This document shows positions 28,648-37,383 of a stretch of 47,341 nucleotides of DNA, in pieces. Origin of the DNA: a virus; the IMG/VR virus record IMGVR_UViG_3300042887_002465, positions 1 to 47,341 of that record. The stretch is one strand, 5' to 3'. Position 1 is the first letter of the stretch. Every line of letters begins with the position of its first letter. Both the position numbers and the translations under genes were made by a program. The notes below the pieces were generated by a model that worked only from the letters and a program-made list of their open reading frames with translations, was not told the origin of the DNA and ran no database searches.

Positions 28648-30758
28648 TAGAATCGTTTTCTTGCTACTGTGTTAATGGTTGTTGTCCAATCATCGGGTGA
28701 TACATCGTGTTCTACTGTGGTTACTTGGTACTTGGTAAGTCTTTGCATATCTGCTGGAAGTCTGTCACAAGTCACTGTCTGTCCCCATCTAAAACCTCCA
28801 ATACCGGTTAGAGTTGCATTAAAGCTCATTGGTAATGCTGCTGTTGCACAATAAGCTGATATCCCTTCGTTTTGCAATGCTGCTAACTCTCCTTTACGTT
28901 TTTGACTCTCAAGATAAACTCTTGCTCCATCAATGTTTACACCAACTGCTTCTTTTTGTAATTTATCAACTGGATGCTCTACTTCATTAGATTCGTTGCA
29001 CACTTTCATAGTTTGACAAAATCTCTCAAGAGCGTTGTTTCCGCCACTTGGAGCTTGAAACTTACCTAAGTTTCTTTTTAGGTCTCTGGTGTATTGCATG
29101 AAGCGACTAGAGCATGGTGTGTTCCCTGATGATGGTATCGATGAACCATCTGATGAGCCATTAGCTCCATATAGAGCTTGCGTCTTCATAGCGTCAGTCA
29201 TTTTTAGCTCCAATTTTATTTCGCGACAGAATCCTCCGTTAGCTGGTGTTGCTAAGAATACAAATGGCTCTGCTTTAAGCTCTGGTGCGTTGGCATCGAT
29301 GATTGCTAAGTGTGTTACGCCACCTGCTGATGCTCCTGCTTGCATCGATACATCTATCAGCTCGAATTCCCATGGACTTCCACAAGCTTTGTTTACATCA
29401 GACAATAAAGTCTTGAAAGCTGTCATTACAGTATCCTTGTTAGTTTCAAATTCCTTTAATCGTTTGAGAAGGTGAATTGTACTAACTCGTATATCTGTAA
29501 GCTTTATGGTGGTGTCTGACTCAAAGCAATTTCCTGAGCTTTCTCCGTAGACAGGACCTGCATTATCTCCTATAGGTGGTGATGCGAGTAATCCAAAGGA
29601 AGCAATTGATAAGGCTGTTTGGAAACCTGCTGATGCTAGTTCTCCAGCTGCTGCTATAGTTTGGCTGAAGTCAGATGGGCGTTCGAATGATAATCCACCA
29701 CCAGGTAATATGCATACACGAGGATCTGCACTAAACCACTTACCCTTTTCTTGTGTTGGTACTTTTACGGTCAAGCCTCTTGAATCTACTTTAAAGGCTG
29801 CAGGCCCATTGTCAGTTAGTTGCTGTGCACTAAAGTATGAGAATAGAGATTCTACTGTTCCCCAAGAAATATAAGTCTCTTCTGCATCTAAGTCGGCGTC
29901 AATAAACAAAGTACTATCAGAATCCTCCTTACCAGTCTCGTCTCTTGAGAATCCTGGGTAAGCAATCCTCTCTGCTACAAATTCTCCATCATAACCCACA
30001 GCTCCAGATTTTACTGCAGTTATGTTATCTGGATCATCGTACAACTCCAAAAGAGCTGCTTGTAGTGCTGATGATTCCTCTACAACCTCTTCTTCTTGGT
30101 TTTCACCATCTGCAGTTTGTCCTGTGACTTTTTTCTGACACTTGCAGTTATCGCTCATTGTTGATACCGCTGTCTCAGATACTGAGTTGGCTGCTCCAAC
30201 AAGTTCTAAGGTTACCGACCAGACATTGTCTTTTGGTTCTAAAGTCACATTCCAACTTACTACCCTTCCTTGAAATCCTTCGTAGTTAGCATATTGTGCT
30301 GCTATGCTTTCCATTTCTTTTAAAGCATCATTATCGAGCATTGGGCCTGTAATTGGCTGTACTCTTGGTTCTCCTGATGCACCAACACTCCATCCCCACT
30401 GCACTCGTACTGACATATCGGGTATGAGGTATGAGTTTGAAAAGTAGTTTAGCTCATCGTCAGAAAAGAATTTAAGTCCAAGTGTTGCTGATCGTGTAGT
30501 TCCGTATTCACCTTTAGCTGCTACCTTTAGGCTTTCAATAAGTCTTCTTGGTCTATTGTATTGGTCGTAAGCTAGTGAGTAGCTGTCGAATGTGCTAAGT
30601 GGAAAAGGCTCTCCATCAGCAAGAGACATTACATATATCCAAGTCTTTGCTTGCCCATGCATTGCATTCCAAGTCTTACTCGCACGTGCATTGAGTTCAG
30701 TCTGCACTGCTCCTGGTACTTGCTTTTCGCTGAACAGAGATGAGTTTGATATTGCCAT
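28647..30758 (-). CDS. 703-residue baseplate/hub-like structural protein
   Basis: The N-terminal quarter has RPRRLIESLKVAAKGEYGTTRSATLGLKFF and SYLIPDMSVRVQWGWSVG (residues about 110-126), followed by GRVVSWNVTLEPKDNVWSVTLELVG. These beta-rich segments with a V-x-W-GW strand resemble hub-type proteins that form the tube-like ring under the tail tube in large phages. A middle segment has an acidic cluster and a CKCQKK motif; the C-terminus (RWGQTVTCDRLPADMQRLTKYQVTTVEHDVSPDDWTTTINT) looks like a barrel strand set. It lies between gp53-like and the 207-residue protein in the tail operon. Exact T4 counterpart unclear. Confidence 0.6.
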   Translation of the reverse strand: MAISNSSLFSEKQVPGAVQTELNARASKTWNAMHGQAKTWIYVMSLADGEPFPLSTFDSYSLAYDQYNRPRRLIESLKVAAKGEYGTTRSATLGLKFFSDDELNYFSNSYLIPDMSVRVQWGWSVGASGEPRVQPITGPMLDNDALKEMESIAAQYANYEGFQGRVVSWNVTLEPKDNVWSVTLELVGAANSVSETAVSTMSDNCKCQKKVTGQTADGENQEEEVVEESSALQAALLELYDDPDNITAVKSGAVGYDGEFVAERIAYPGFSRDETGKEDSDSTLFIDADLDAEETYISWGTVESLFSYFSAQQLTDNGPAAFKVDSRGLTVKVPTQEKGKWFSADPRVCILPGGGLSFERPSDFSQTIAAAGELASAGFQTALSIASFGLLASPPIGDNAGPVYGESSGNCFESDTTIKLTDIRVSTIHLLKRLKEFETNKDTVMTAFKTLLSDVNKACGSPWEFELIDVSMQAGASAGGVTHLAIIDANAPELKAEPFVFLATPANGGFCREIKLELKMTDAMKTQALYGANGSSDGSSIPSSGNTPCSSRFMQYTRDLKRNLGKFQAPSGGNNALERFCQTMKVCNESNEVEHPVDKLQKEAVGVNIDGARVYLESQKRKGELAALQNEGISAYCATAALPMSFNATLTGIGGFRWGQTVTCDRLPADMQRLTKYQVTTVEHDVSPDDWTTTINTVARKRF

Positions 30759-30762
30759 AACT

Positions 30763-31062
30763 TTATTTGTTTAATTCGTCGAACAGTCTTTGTATTCTTA
30801 CTGGATCGGCTGGTATTCTTACTTGTGTTCCTTCTGGGATAGCTATACTACCCTTTCCTAAGTTGTTTGCGTGAGCAATAATCCACCAATACTTTACATT
30901 TCTATAAAATTGATGGGCAAGTAAATCTAATCGATCTGTTGCAACTGTTCGAACATAAATATCTTTTGCATCAAAAGGTATGTTAGGATACAATACCGGT
31001 GGTACATATCTCCTTCCTTTATCATCTTTTTTTGTTGGTATGTTGTCGTATCTTCCTGACAT
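30763..31062 (-). CDS. Baseplate wedge protein, gp53/LysM-like
   Basis: The 99-residue protein has the LysM-like stretch VRTVATDRLDLLAHQFYRNVKYWWIIAHANNLGKGSIAIPEGTQVRIPAD. The R-x-D-x-x-A-x-x-x-Y ... WWxIAxxNN ... G-x-x-IP pattern matches gp53-type wedge subunits and related tail LysM proteins. These sit in the baseplate wedge and may touch peptidoglycan-like surfaces. It lies directly between two large baseplate genes (2 and 4 bases away), consistent with the role. Confidence 0.75.
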   Translation of the reverse strand: MSGRYDNIPTKKDDKGRRYVPPVLYPNIPFDAKDIYVRTVATDRLDLLAHQFYRNVKYWWIIAHANNLGKGSIAIPEGTQVRIPADPVRIQRLFDELNK

Positions 31063-31064
31063 GG

Positions 31065-33149
31065 TTATGGATTATAGAAGTTTCCACCTCTTACTAGTAG
31101 CTTATCGTCTTCCATTGCAAGTACTGCCAAATCTAGTGATATGTTATATAATTGTGGTTTTTCTGAATCAACGTCCCATGTAGCATCTGCAATTGGAACG
31201 TCTACCTTAACGCTACTGCAAGCACAAATTAAACCAGTCACCAATCCTGCTATTTGTATCCTTATAATAGGACCTTTAATATACTGGCCAGATACTGCAC
31301 CAACTCCGCAAACATTCATTAATCTGTTTATTTTTGCTAAGGTGCCTGCTGAGTCAGATGTGCTGTTTGTAAAGTCAGTTGATCCTGGCATAGCTACTAC
31401 ATCAAAGCTTAGAGCAAGTTGTCTTGTTGTTCCTTGGTACACTTTAAATGTGTCCATTTGTCCAATGTGCTTATAATCACCATAAGCTACATTCAAGCTA
31501 TCTGACAAGTTCTTTATGAACGCATCAAATATTATCAAATCCCCACCTTCTACTGGTGCGATTGATATTGTTGAATTTGGACGCTTAGCATTTGATCTAG
31601 GCGATCTGTTTACTGCTTGAATGATTTGGTCATAGGTGGTTACGTCACCATAGTATCTATACGATCCATTGAAGCCTTTTCTGTGTTGTCTGAAATCTAC
31701 TTCGCTTTTTATTAAGTTGTTTATTTCAGTAGTAGGGTCATTTGCATCGCTTCCTAATACATTAGTAATAGGAATGTTTGGGTTTGGTTGGTTTCGTATA
31801 CCCCCAACTTCGACACTCGCCACTGTGTTGTTTGGAGACTGATTTGCTGATTTGAAGTACTTTTCATAATCATCAACACTCTTCTCGTTAGCTCTACCAT
31901 TAGACGCATCGTCCATGACAAGCTTTATCAGAGTAGCTGCTTGGTCTCCTCCTATCCCAGTTACTGGGTTGAGGATATTGATTGCTAGTTGTGATCGTGC
32001 TTGTGAGTTATATGTTCCTGCGTTTTGGAATGTCAGGTTGTCATTATTAGAATTTGGACCCACTCTATCGTATTGATCCAAACCACCTCCACCAGCACCA
32101 GGAGCAATCCCAGATTGTAGTTGAGCTTGCGTAAAGGCTGATGTTCCAGCTGGTGGGTTAAGTAACTTAGATACTGTCGCTGAGCGTGTGTGTGTTATCC
32201 TAAATCCACTCTCACCCTCCAACTCGTTTGTTGGGTTCAATCCTCCTTCACTATGTTGAGTTACTGCGTTGTTATCTGCAGATAAAGCGTATCTTGGCGA
32301 CTCTCCACCTTGCACTATTACTGGTAGAAATCTTAGACCAAAGCCCAAAGATAGGTAACCTACAGTACGCAAGTCGATGCTCTGCTCATTTATAAACGCA
32401 TTCTCTCCAGCTGCTGGTGTTGGTTCAACTCCATTTCCTTGAAGGACTTGCGGTACAGGTATCACAATGCTTGTCTGTGACCTTGCTTTGCCATTAATCG
32501 TTACAATACCTTGGGCAATCTCAATTTCGCCTACTGATGTAGCTTTTTCTGGAGTTGTTCCACCTTGGTTCTTTATTGTAATTATCTTCTTAATCTCAAC
32601 AGTTCCTTGTTGTACTGTAGCTGTTGGTTCTTCTAATTGAATTACGCTAAGGTATTGTCCGTTGAGATAGTAAGTGCCTTGCGAAAGCTTTTTATCTACT
32701 TCACTACTTGGATATATTACCGTTATGCTACTGACATCATAAGCGTCTGGTACCCTAATTACTCCTTGTTTCTCTGCTAAATCGTATCGTATAGCTCTTG
32801 GATCGGACTCTCCGTGTATTGGTGTAAACAAAATTGGTCTTGGAAGCTCTCCTCCTTGTTGTCTAGTTTCTGATGGTAGTCCTATTGTCACTAAACTATC
32901 CTTTGGGATATCAATAGGCTTTTTAATTTTTATTACGTTCGTAAAAACATCTGTAACAAAGTATTGTGCTAGGTGCTTTGTTGTTCCTAAGCTACTCTGC
33001 TTTAGCCTATCCGCTAAACTAATCTGCTTTGCAAATCCTGGATTGATCTTTTGACCACCTTGAGATGGTGTACCGCTTGGAGTGAGTACGCTCGGCCTAG
33101 CTAATTTACTAAGTCTATCGAAATTTGCAAAAGGTCTGTTTACTGCCAT
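31065..33149 (-). CDS. 694-residue baseplate/tail structural protein
   Basis: The protein is long and low in cysteine, with a Gly-rich linker (APGAGGGGLDQYD) near residue 355. The C-terminal 150 residues (DLIIFDAFIKNLSDSLNVAYGDYKHIGQMDTFKVYQGTTRQLALSFDVVAMPG..., then RLMNVCGVGAVSG, YIKGPIIRIQIAGL, and DVPIADATWDVDSEKPQLYNISLDLAVL) follow the plan of the generic tail/baseplate protein family of marine T4-like phages (gp48/gp54 region). It is flanked by tape measure and gp53-like genes. The exact T4 counterpart is not certain. Confidence 0.65.
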   Translation of the reverse strand: MAVNRPFANFDRLSKLARPSVLTPSGTPSQGGQKINPGFAKQISLADRLKQSSLGTTKHLAQYFVTDVFTNVIKIKKPIDIPKDSLVTIGLPSETRQQGGELPRPILFTPIHGESDPRAIRYDLAEKQGVIRVPDAYDVSSITVIYPSSEVDKKLSQGTYYLNGQYLSVIQLEEPTATVQQGTVEIKKIITIKNQGGTTPEKATSVGEIEIAQGIVTINGKARSQTSIVIPVPQVLQGNGVEPTPAAGENAFINEQSIDLRTVGYLSLGFGLRFLPVIVQGGESPRYALSADNNAVTQHSEGGLNPTNELEGESGFRITHTRSATVSKLLNPPAGTSAFTQAQLQSGIAPGAGGGGLDQYDRVGPNSNNDNLTFQNAGTYNSQARSQLAINILNPVTGIGGDQAATLIKLVMDDASNGRANEKSVDDYEKYFKSANQSPNNTVASVEVGGIRNQPNPNIPITNVLGSDANDPTTEINNLIKSEVDFRQHRKGFNGSYRYYGDVTTYDQIIQAVNRSPRSNAKRPNSTISIAPVEGGDLIIFDAFIKNLSDSLNVAYGDYKHIGQMDTFKVYQGTTRQLALSFDVVAMPGSTDFTNSTSDSAGTLAKINRLMNVCGVGAVSGQYIKGPIIRIQIAGLVTGLICACSSVKVDVPIADATWDVDSEKPQLYNISLDLAVLAMEDDKLLVRGGNFYNP

Positions 33150-35878
33150 TATCTAACTCCGCTTGTATTCATTGCTAAACGTAACGTCTCTCCAACTTTC
33201 TTGCCATCCATATTAACAACACCACCCTTAGACATCTCTGTTCTAAGACCTCTGATCTCGTCTATAAGTATTTGCATTTTGTCTTCTTCCTTACCACCAG
33301 CCTCTTCTTCTTCTCCACCACCCATTCCAAACATATCACCCAATGCAGTTAGTGCTGGTGCAACTGCTGCTAATCCTATCAAAGCTCCTATGATTGGTAG
33401 TGCTGCAAATCCTGCTAAGGCCATGACCGATAATCCAGCTCCCATTAGCATTAGAGCGCTTCCCACCATCATTAAAGCTGGTCCTGCTGCTCCTAATCCT
33501 ATTAAGTTTACTGATAAGTTTGTTAATGCATCCGTATTTGCTATGCTTTGTACCAAAGCTAAACCAGGTACCATTGCCATTAATCCTGCTCCTGCTAATA
33601 ACAACCCTGGGGCTGCAAACCAAGCAGATGCTCCTAATGCTGTTAATCCAACTCCCACTGCTGCTAATCCAATACCGACTGGAATAAGAATCTGCCAGTT
33701 GTCAGCAAAAGCTTGGAATATCATCACAAACGATTCAGCAACAGACTTAACTAATATGGACATTCCTTCAAATACCTTAAGTACTACATTTCCAAATGCT
33801 TCAATTACTGGGGCAAGTAGGCTTAGAGCGTAGGTTAGTGGGATCAAGGCTATGCCAAACATTCCTATAACAAGTGATGCTATTGCAGCTGCCTTAATAA
33901 GAGCAGGCGATCCCAATGCCTTTATGCCACCAGCTATTGCTTTTGCGTTCATTTTAAATGCTTCGCCAAGTCCTGGTATAGACAATACTGCTAATGCTGG
34001 TAGTGCTGCGGTCATTGTTACGAGAGCTAATGCTGACAATGCTAATCCTCCAGCTCCCTTTATTACTTGCGCATTGCCAAAAGACTTGATTCCTGTTGCT
34101 ATATCTTGTAACGTCTTTTTGATGCCAGGAGCTCCTTTTGGTACTTTTTGAGCTTTTGTTGCAACATCCATTGCTTTATCCTCACCACCAAGACCTAATG
34201 CACCTTTAAAACCGCCTTTAAGCTTGCCCATTAGTCCTTGTCCACCAGCCATTCCTTTGAATAAACCAAGTACTGATGACAGTGTGTCTTTTGATGCTTG
34301 TTTCATTTCAGAAAAGCCTTTTACAAAAGACCCTACAAGAATAACACCATCCTTCATTTTACCTAAGAATCCTGAGGTTGATGATAGTATCTCGTCCATT
34401 GAGGCTTCTCCTGATGCAAGGGCTTGTTGTTGTTCTTCTGTTAAGTCATTTAGTTTATCTTGGTTTTTAATCATCTTACCAAGATCCTGTACAGATACTC
34501 CCAACGAATCAGCCAAAGCCTTACGTTGAATAGCATTCATTTTATTATACTCTGCTTCTCCTCCTACGTTAGCTAACACTTCGTTGGTCATTGTTACCAA
34601 ATCTCCGTTGAGAGCTGCTTCACGTGCTTTATCTAAGTTTATTTCTTTTCCTAACAAAACAGAAGCTTCCATTTGTTTGTTGATAGAAGATTCGAAATCT
34701 AAGAGTTGGTCAGCCATCTTTGTTAGAGAACCAAATTCCATTCCTAACTTTTTGGCAGCTACTGCAGCTACTGCTATGTTTTTACCACTATCCTTACTAT
34801 ATAAAGCTACATCTTCTGAACTAGCAGCTATTTCTGCCATTACTTTACCAGGAGCAACGTGTGCTGCAGTTGCTAAGTTTCCTGCGAATTCTAGTGTGTT
34901 ATTTGCAGTTTCTCCGGTAGCTCCAGGCATGTTCATAAACTGACCTGTAAGCTGTCCAGCAGCTACTTCAGATATACCAAAAGTCTTTCCTAATTGTGCT
35001 GCGTTTCCAATAACATCTGCAGTTGCTTCTGATGTTGATCCTAAAGCCTCAACAAGACCTTTTTGAGCCTCCATTGCTTCTTTAAAGCCAACTCCCCACG
35101 TTGAGAAATATACACCAACGTTCTGGGTAACTTTGCCTAATGATTGTGTTATTGTAAATCCTTCTTCTCTAATCTCAGCATAGCCTTCTATAACGGCCTC
35201 ACGCATTTGATTCAGCTTACCGATAAAAATACCTGCTGCTACTGTGCTGTCTGTGAAGATAGCTTTCATAGTATCTATGAACTTACCAGTGCTACCTAAT
35301 AGCTCCTTTGTCTCTTCGCCTATCTTCTTTAATTCCTCTGCATGCTCTAATTCTTTTTCCATTAACTCATTCCTCTCCTCCTGCTGATGAAGGACATGAT
35401 CCATCTCATCTGCTAGTTGACGAATTTCGTTATTAGAAGCTACTAATCCTGCTATATCATTTTGCTTGGCTAGTAACTCATCCTGCATGCGTAGCAAGCT
35501 TTCTGTGTTATCTGTTCGTAAAGCTATCTGCATGTTCTGCTCTATTTCAGCAGCAATTTGCTTATGCTTCATTATTAACAAATCGTTTTCTCCAATTTGT
35601 CTTTCTGCCATTATTTTTACAGCAGCTCTTTCACCTGAGATTTGATCTTGTAGTGCTCTTGTTTGTACGTCAGCGTTAAATTTGAGTTGCTCTAATCTAG
35701 ACTTACCATCTTTGAGCTGTTCTTTGAGTTCGTTTGTAAGATCCTTTGCTCCTTTGGCAGCATCCTTCATCCCCTTAGAAACTCCAGAAGTTGTAGCTTC
35801 TGCGATAGCCTTAGCTAATATGTTTGCTAAGTCAGTGACATCAATGTCATTGGGATTTATTTTTACTTGTTTAGCCAC
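33149..35878 (-). CDS. Tail tape measure protein
   Basis: At 909 residues it has the tape-measure plan: long coiled-coil N-terminal region (about 45-205, LTNELKEQLKDGKSRLEQL...), a helical middle with Ala/Gly-rich turns, and repeated hydrophobic segments between about 610 and 850 (GGLALSALALVTMTAALPAL, IASLVIGMFGIALIPLTYAL, VGIGLAAVGVGLTALGASAW, GSALMLMGAGLSVMALAG) likely to enter the host membrane. An acidic EEEEAGGKEEDK stretch precedes the C-terminus. By the usual rule of about 0.15 nm per residue it would set a tail of roughly 135 nm. It lies between the hub and baseplate genes. Confidence 0.88.
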   Translation of the reverse strand: MAKQVKINPNDIDVTDLANILAKAIAEATTSGVSKGMKDAAKGAKDLTNELKEQLKDGKSRLEQLKFNADVQTRALQDQISGERAAVKIMAERQIGENDLLIMKHKQIAAEIEQNMQIALRTDNTESLLRMQDELLAKQNDIAGLVASNNEIRQLADEMDHVLHQQEERNELMEKELEHAEELKKIGEETKELLGSTGKFIDTMKAIFTDSTVAAGIFIGKLNQMREAVIEGYAEIREEGFTITQSLGKVTQNVGVYFSTWGVGFKEAMEAQKGLVEALGSTSEATADVIGNAAQLGKTFGISEVAAGQLTGQFMNMPGATGETANNTLEFAGNLATAAHVAPGKVMAEIAASSEDVALYSKDSGKNIAVAAVAAKKLGMEFGSLTKMADQLLDFESSINKQMEASVLLGKEINLDKAREAALNGDLVTMTNEVLANVGGEAEYNKMNAIQRKALADSLGVSVQDLGKMIKNQDKLNDLTEEQQQALASGEASMDEILSSTSGFLGKMKDGVILVGSFVKGFSEMKQASKDTLSSVLGLFKGMAGGQGLMGKLKGGFKGALGLGGEDKAMDVATKAQKVPKGAPGIKKTLQDIATGIKSFGNAQVIKGAGGLALSALALVTMTAALPALAVLSIPGLGEAFKMNAKAIAGGIKALGSPALIKAAAIASLVIGMFGIALIPLTYALSLLAPVIEAFGNVVLKVFEGMSILVKSVAESFVMIFQAFADNWQILIPVGIGLAAVGVGLTALGASAWFAAPGLLLAGAGLMAMVPGLALVQSIANTDALTNLSVNLIGLGAAGPALMMVGSALMLMGAGLSVMALAGFAALPIIGALIGLAAVAPALTALGDMFGMGGGEEEEAGGKEEDKMQILIDEIRGLRTEMSKGGVVNMDGKKVGETLRLAMNTSGVR

Positions 35879-35884
35879 CTTTTA

Positions 35885-36193
35885 TTAGAAAAACTTAGCC
35901 CAACGTGTTTTACCTACGTCATAGGCTAATAACTTTTTATACTTTCCTGGGTCGTTTTTTATATAGGAGGCTACTTTTGATACGAAGTCTTTTTCTGACA
36001 TACCATGCTTTTTAGCTAATGCTCTAAAGCTAGGGTCGTTGAATACTCTCGCATATTGATATTCTCCACGTCTGTTGATAACACCCTTAGCAATGTCCTC
36101 AGCCTTATCTAAAAGCCAATGAGTAAAATCAGCCTCAAGTAAAGCATCACGTTGTTCTTCTTGTACTATTTTGCGAAAAGTCTCTTTATCCAT
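35885..36193 (-). CDS. Leader-bearing small protein 6 (FRKIVQEE variant)
   Basis: From ATG 36193 the protein has 102 residues and begins MDKETFRKIVQEEQRDALLE, a variant of the KLIREEV leader with L-L-E at the expected end, before ADFTHWLLDKAEDIAKGVINR. An ATG three codons upstream (36202) is also possible. The remainder is helical and basic (ALAKKHGMSEKDFVSKVASYIKNDPGKYKKLL). It lies in the tail operon just before the tape measure gene, away from the main leader-gene run. The AATAAATA-type variant of the late motif (coding strand TATTTATT, 36207-36214) is upstream. Packaging is inferred from the leader. Confidence 0.65.
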   Translation of the reverse strand: MDKETFRKIVQEEQRDALLEADFTHWLLDKAEDIAKGVINRRGEYQYARVFNDPSFRALAKKHGMSEKDFVSKVASYIKNDPGKYKKLLAYDVGKTRWAKFF

Positions 36194-36237
36194 GATGCGC
36201 ATTTCTAATAAATATCAATCAAAGCAAAAAGCAGGCC

Positions 36238-36417
36238 TTATCTTTTAGATTTAGCCTTGCTGATTTGAGCTTGCTCTGCTTCGTGTTGTTTTTTGAGGTA
36301 GTCCGATAACTTTGTGTAATAGTACCGTCTTTGGAAGACTGGCATGTTATAAAGCTCGGAGTAGGTGAACCCCATTTTTCCATAATACATCAGATCAAAG
36401 ATCTGGTCGTACAGCAT
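36238..36417 (-). CDS. 59-residue protein after the hub gene (gp51-like position)
   Basis: This short frame (ATG 36417 to TAA 36238) begins MLYDQIFDLMYYGKMGFTYS and continues ELYNMPVFQRRYYYTKLSDYL, then a basic helix rich in Gln and Lys. The pattern of aromatic residues with YxELYNxPVxxRxxYxxxL resembles small proteins next to the gp26 hub gene in marine T4-like phages, some of which are assembly factors. It lies 10 bases after the hub stop in the +1 frame, and the frame is open upstream to a T7 run in the hub gene at 36442-36448, so a frameshift fusion is possible. Confidence 0.7.
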   Translation of the reverse strand: MLYDQIFDLMYYGKMGFTYSELYNMPVFQRRYYYTKLSDYLKKQHEAEQAQISKAKSKR

Positions 36418-36427
36418 GGGCCTGTAA

Positions 36428-37294
36428 TCAGACCCCAGGCCAAAAAAACTTCACCGTGATGGGCATAGCCATCTTTGGTACTTCGTGACCGCAACTCTCA
36501 CATTCGTGATGGAAGGTTGTGTCTATATCTGGAGTGTTTGCTTTTAGAAACTCTCTTAGTGCTAAACTATCTCTGGATAGCATGTTTTGTGATAGCTTGA
36601 ATATTTCTGCCTTATCTTCGTTACCATCTATAGCTACTATCATTTGACGTAAGCGTGTTGTAAGCTCTGGGTCAATTCCTGTAATCTTAGATAGCTTCTT
36701 GGAAGCCTTCATATTCTCATCAATTTGCTTCTCGTCACCGTGTGTTAAGAACTTTAATGTAAGCTTCTTCTTGGTTACTGGTAAAGTAAAGTCGAAAGTA
36801 GTTTTACCTTTTTCGAATTGATCCCAGTCAATTGCTTTCTCGCTAAAGTCTCCTAAGTCGATTACATCTGTTTGCTTTGCTTCACATGATGGGCACGTTA
36901 CCTCTACTGGATAGCTGTTACCATATGCTAGAATACGTGCAGCAATAAAGATTGCATTCTTATCCACTAATAACAAGTCATCATACTTAACTTTCGTTAC
37001 AATAAGTGATTGCAATAGTTTATCAATAACAACACCTTGTTTGATTAAGGTAGCTGAGCTTAGGATATCTTCTTCCTTAGCTGTCATGTATTTAATCTCG
37101 ATTTTCCCTTCTGACAGAGGATGTCCTTCTGGATAGAAGTAACCTTTAGATGGTAGGTCAATGATCTCTGTTGGACCATCGTACTTGCTTTCTACATTAG
37201 TTACAAAATCTTGGGTAAATTGGGCTTTCAAATCCTCGTCTGAAACTACAGGTCTTTTGCCTGGTAATGAATCGTTTACAACTGTGTTGCTCAT
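36428..37294 (-). CDS. Baseplate hub protein, gp26-like, with zinc ribbon
   Basis: The 288-residue protein resembles the baseplate hub family that includes T4 gp26. ILDLPSKGYFYPEGHPLSEGKIEIKYMTAKEEDILSS near the N-terminus is typical, followed by PVEVTCPSCEAKQTDVIDLG with C-x2-C, a GDEKQIDENMKASKKL helix, and a second C-x2-C in HHECESCGHEVPKMAMPITV that would complete the zinc ribbon. It helps nucleate hub and wedges before tail tube assembly. The gene ends in a T7 tract followed closely by the stop. It has an early-type promoter with a 19-base leader, unlike the sheath and tube genes. Confidence 0.82.
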   Translation of the reverse strand: MSNTVVNDSLPGKRPVVSDEDLKAQFTQDFVTNVESKYDGPTEIIDLPSKGYFYPEGHPLSEGKIEIKYMTAKEEDILSSATLIKQGVVIDKLLQSLIVTKVKYDDLLLVDKNAIFIAARILAYGNSYPVEVTCPSCEAKQTDVIDLGDFSEKAIDWDQFEKGKTTFDFTLPVTKKKLTLKFLTHGDEKQIDENMKASKKLSKITGIDPELTTRLRQMIVAIDGNEDKAEIFKLSQNMLSRDSLALREFLKANTPDIDTTFHHECESCGHEVPKMAMPITVKFFWPGV

Positions 37295-37313
37295 ATTAAT
37301 AACTGTTTATATA

Positions 37314-37344
37314 TAAGTATACGCTAAATAAAAAGTAAAGCCAA
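37314..37344 (-). promoter_or_regulatory. Early-type promoter of the hub/tape measure operon
   Basis: On the coding strand TTG (37344-37342), 20 bases, TATACTTA (37321-37314), then a 19-base leader. The TTG lies in the loop-proximal part of the terminator hairpin. Confidence 0.6.
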
Positions 37345-37360
37345 CATTTCTGCTGGCTTT
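37337..37360 (-). terminator. Terminator after the tail tube gene
   Basis: AAAGCCAGC and GTTGGCTTT form a 9-bp stem (one G-U) around AGAAAT. The T tract downstream is interrupted, so strength is moderate. Confidence 0.65.
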
Positions 37361-37383
37361 TCCTTATTAAAGTTTTGTGTGTA

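Noticed and set aside
33201-33833. A 210-codon open frame on the plus strand
   Set aside because: It is antisense to the Ala/Gly-rich membrane part of the tape measure gene. The skewed composition opens this frame by chance, it has a repetitive Pro/Ala/Asn content, and no plus-strand promoter is visible. Other long plus-strand frames (4480-4956, 29089-29475, 42320-42766) are rejected for the same reason.
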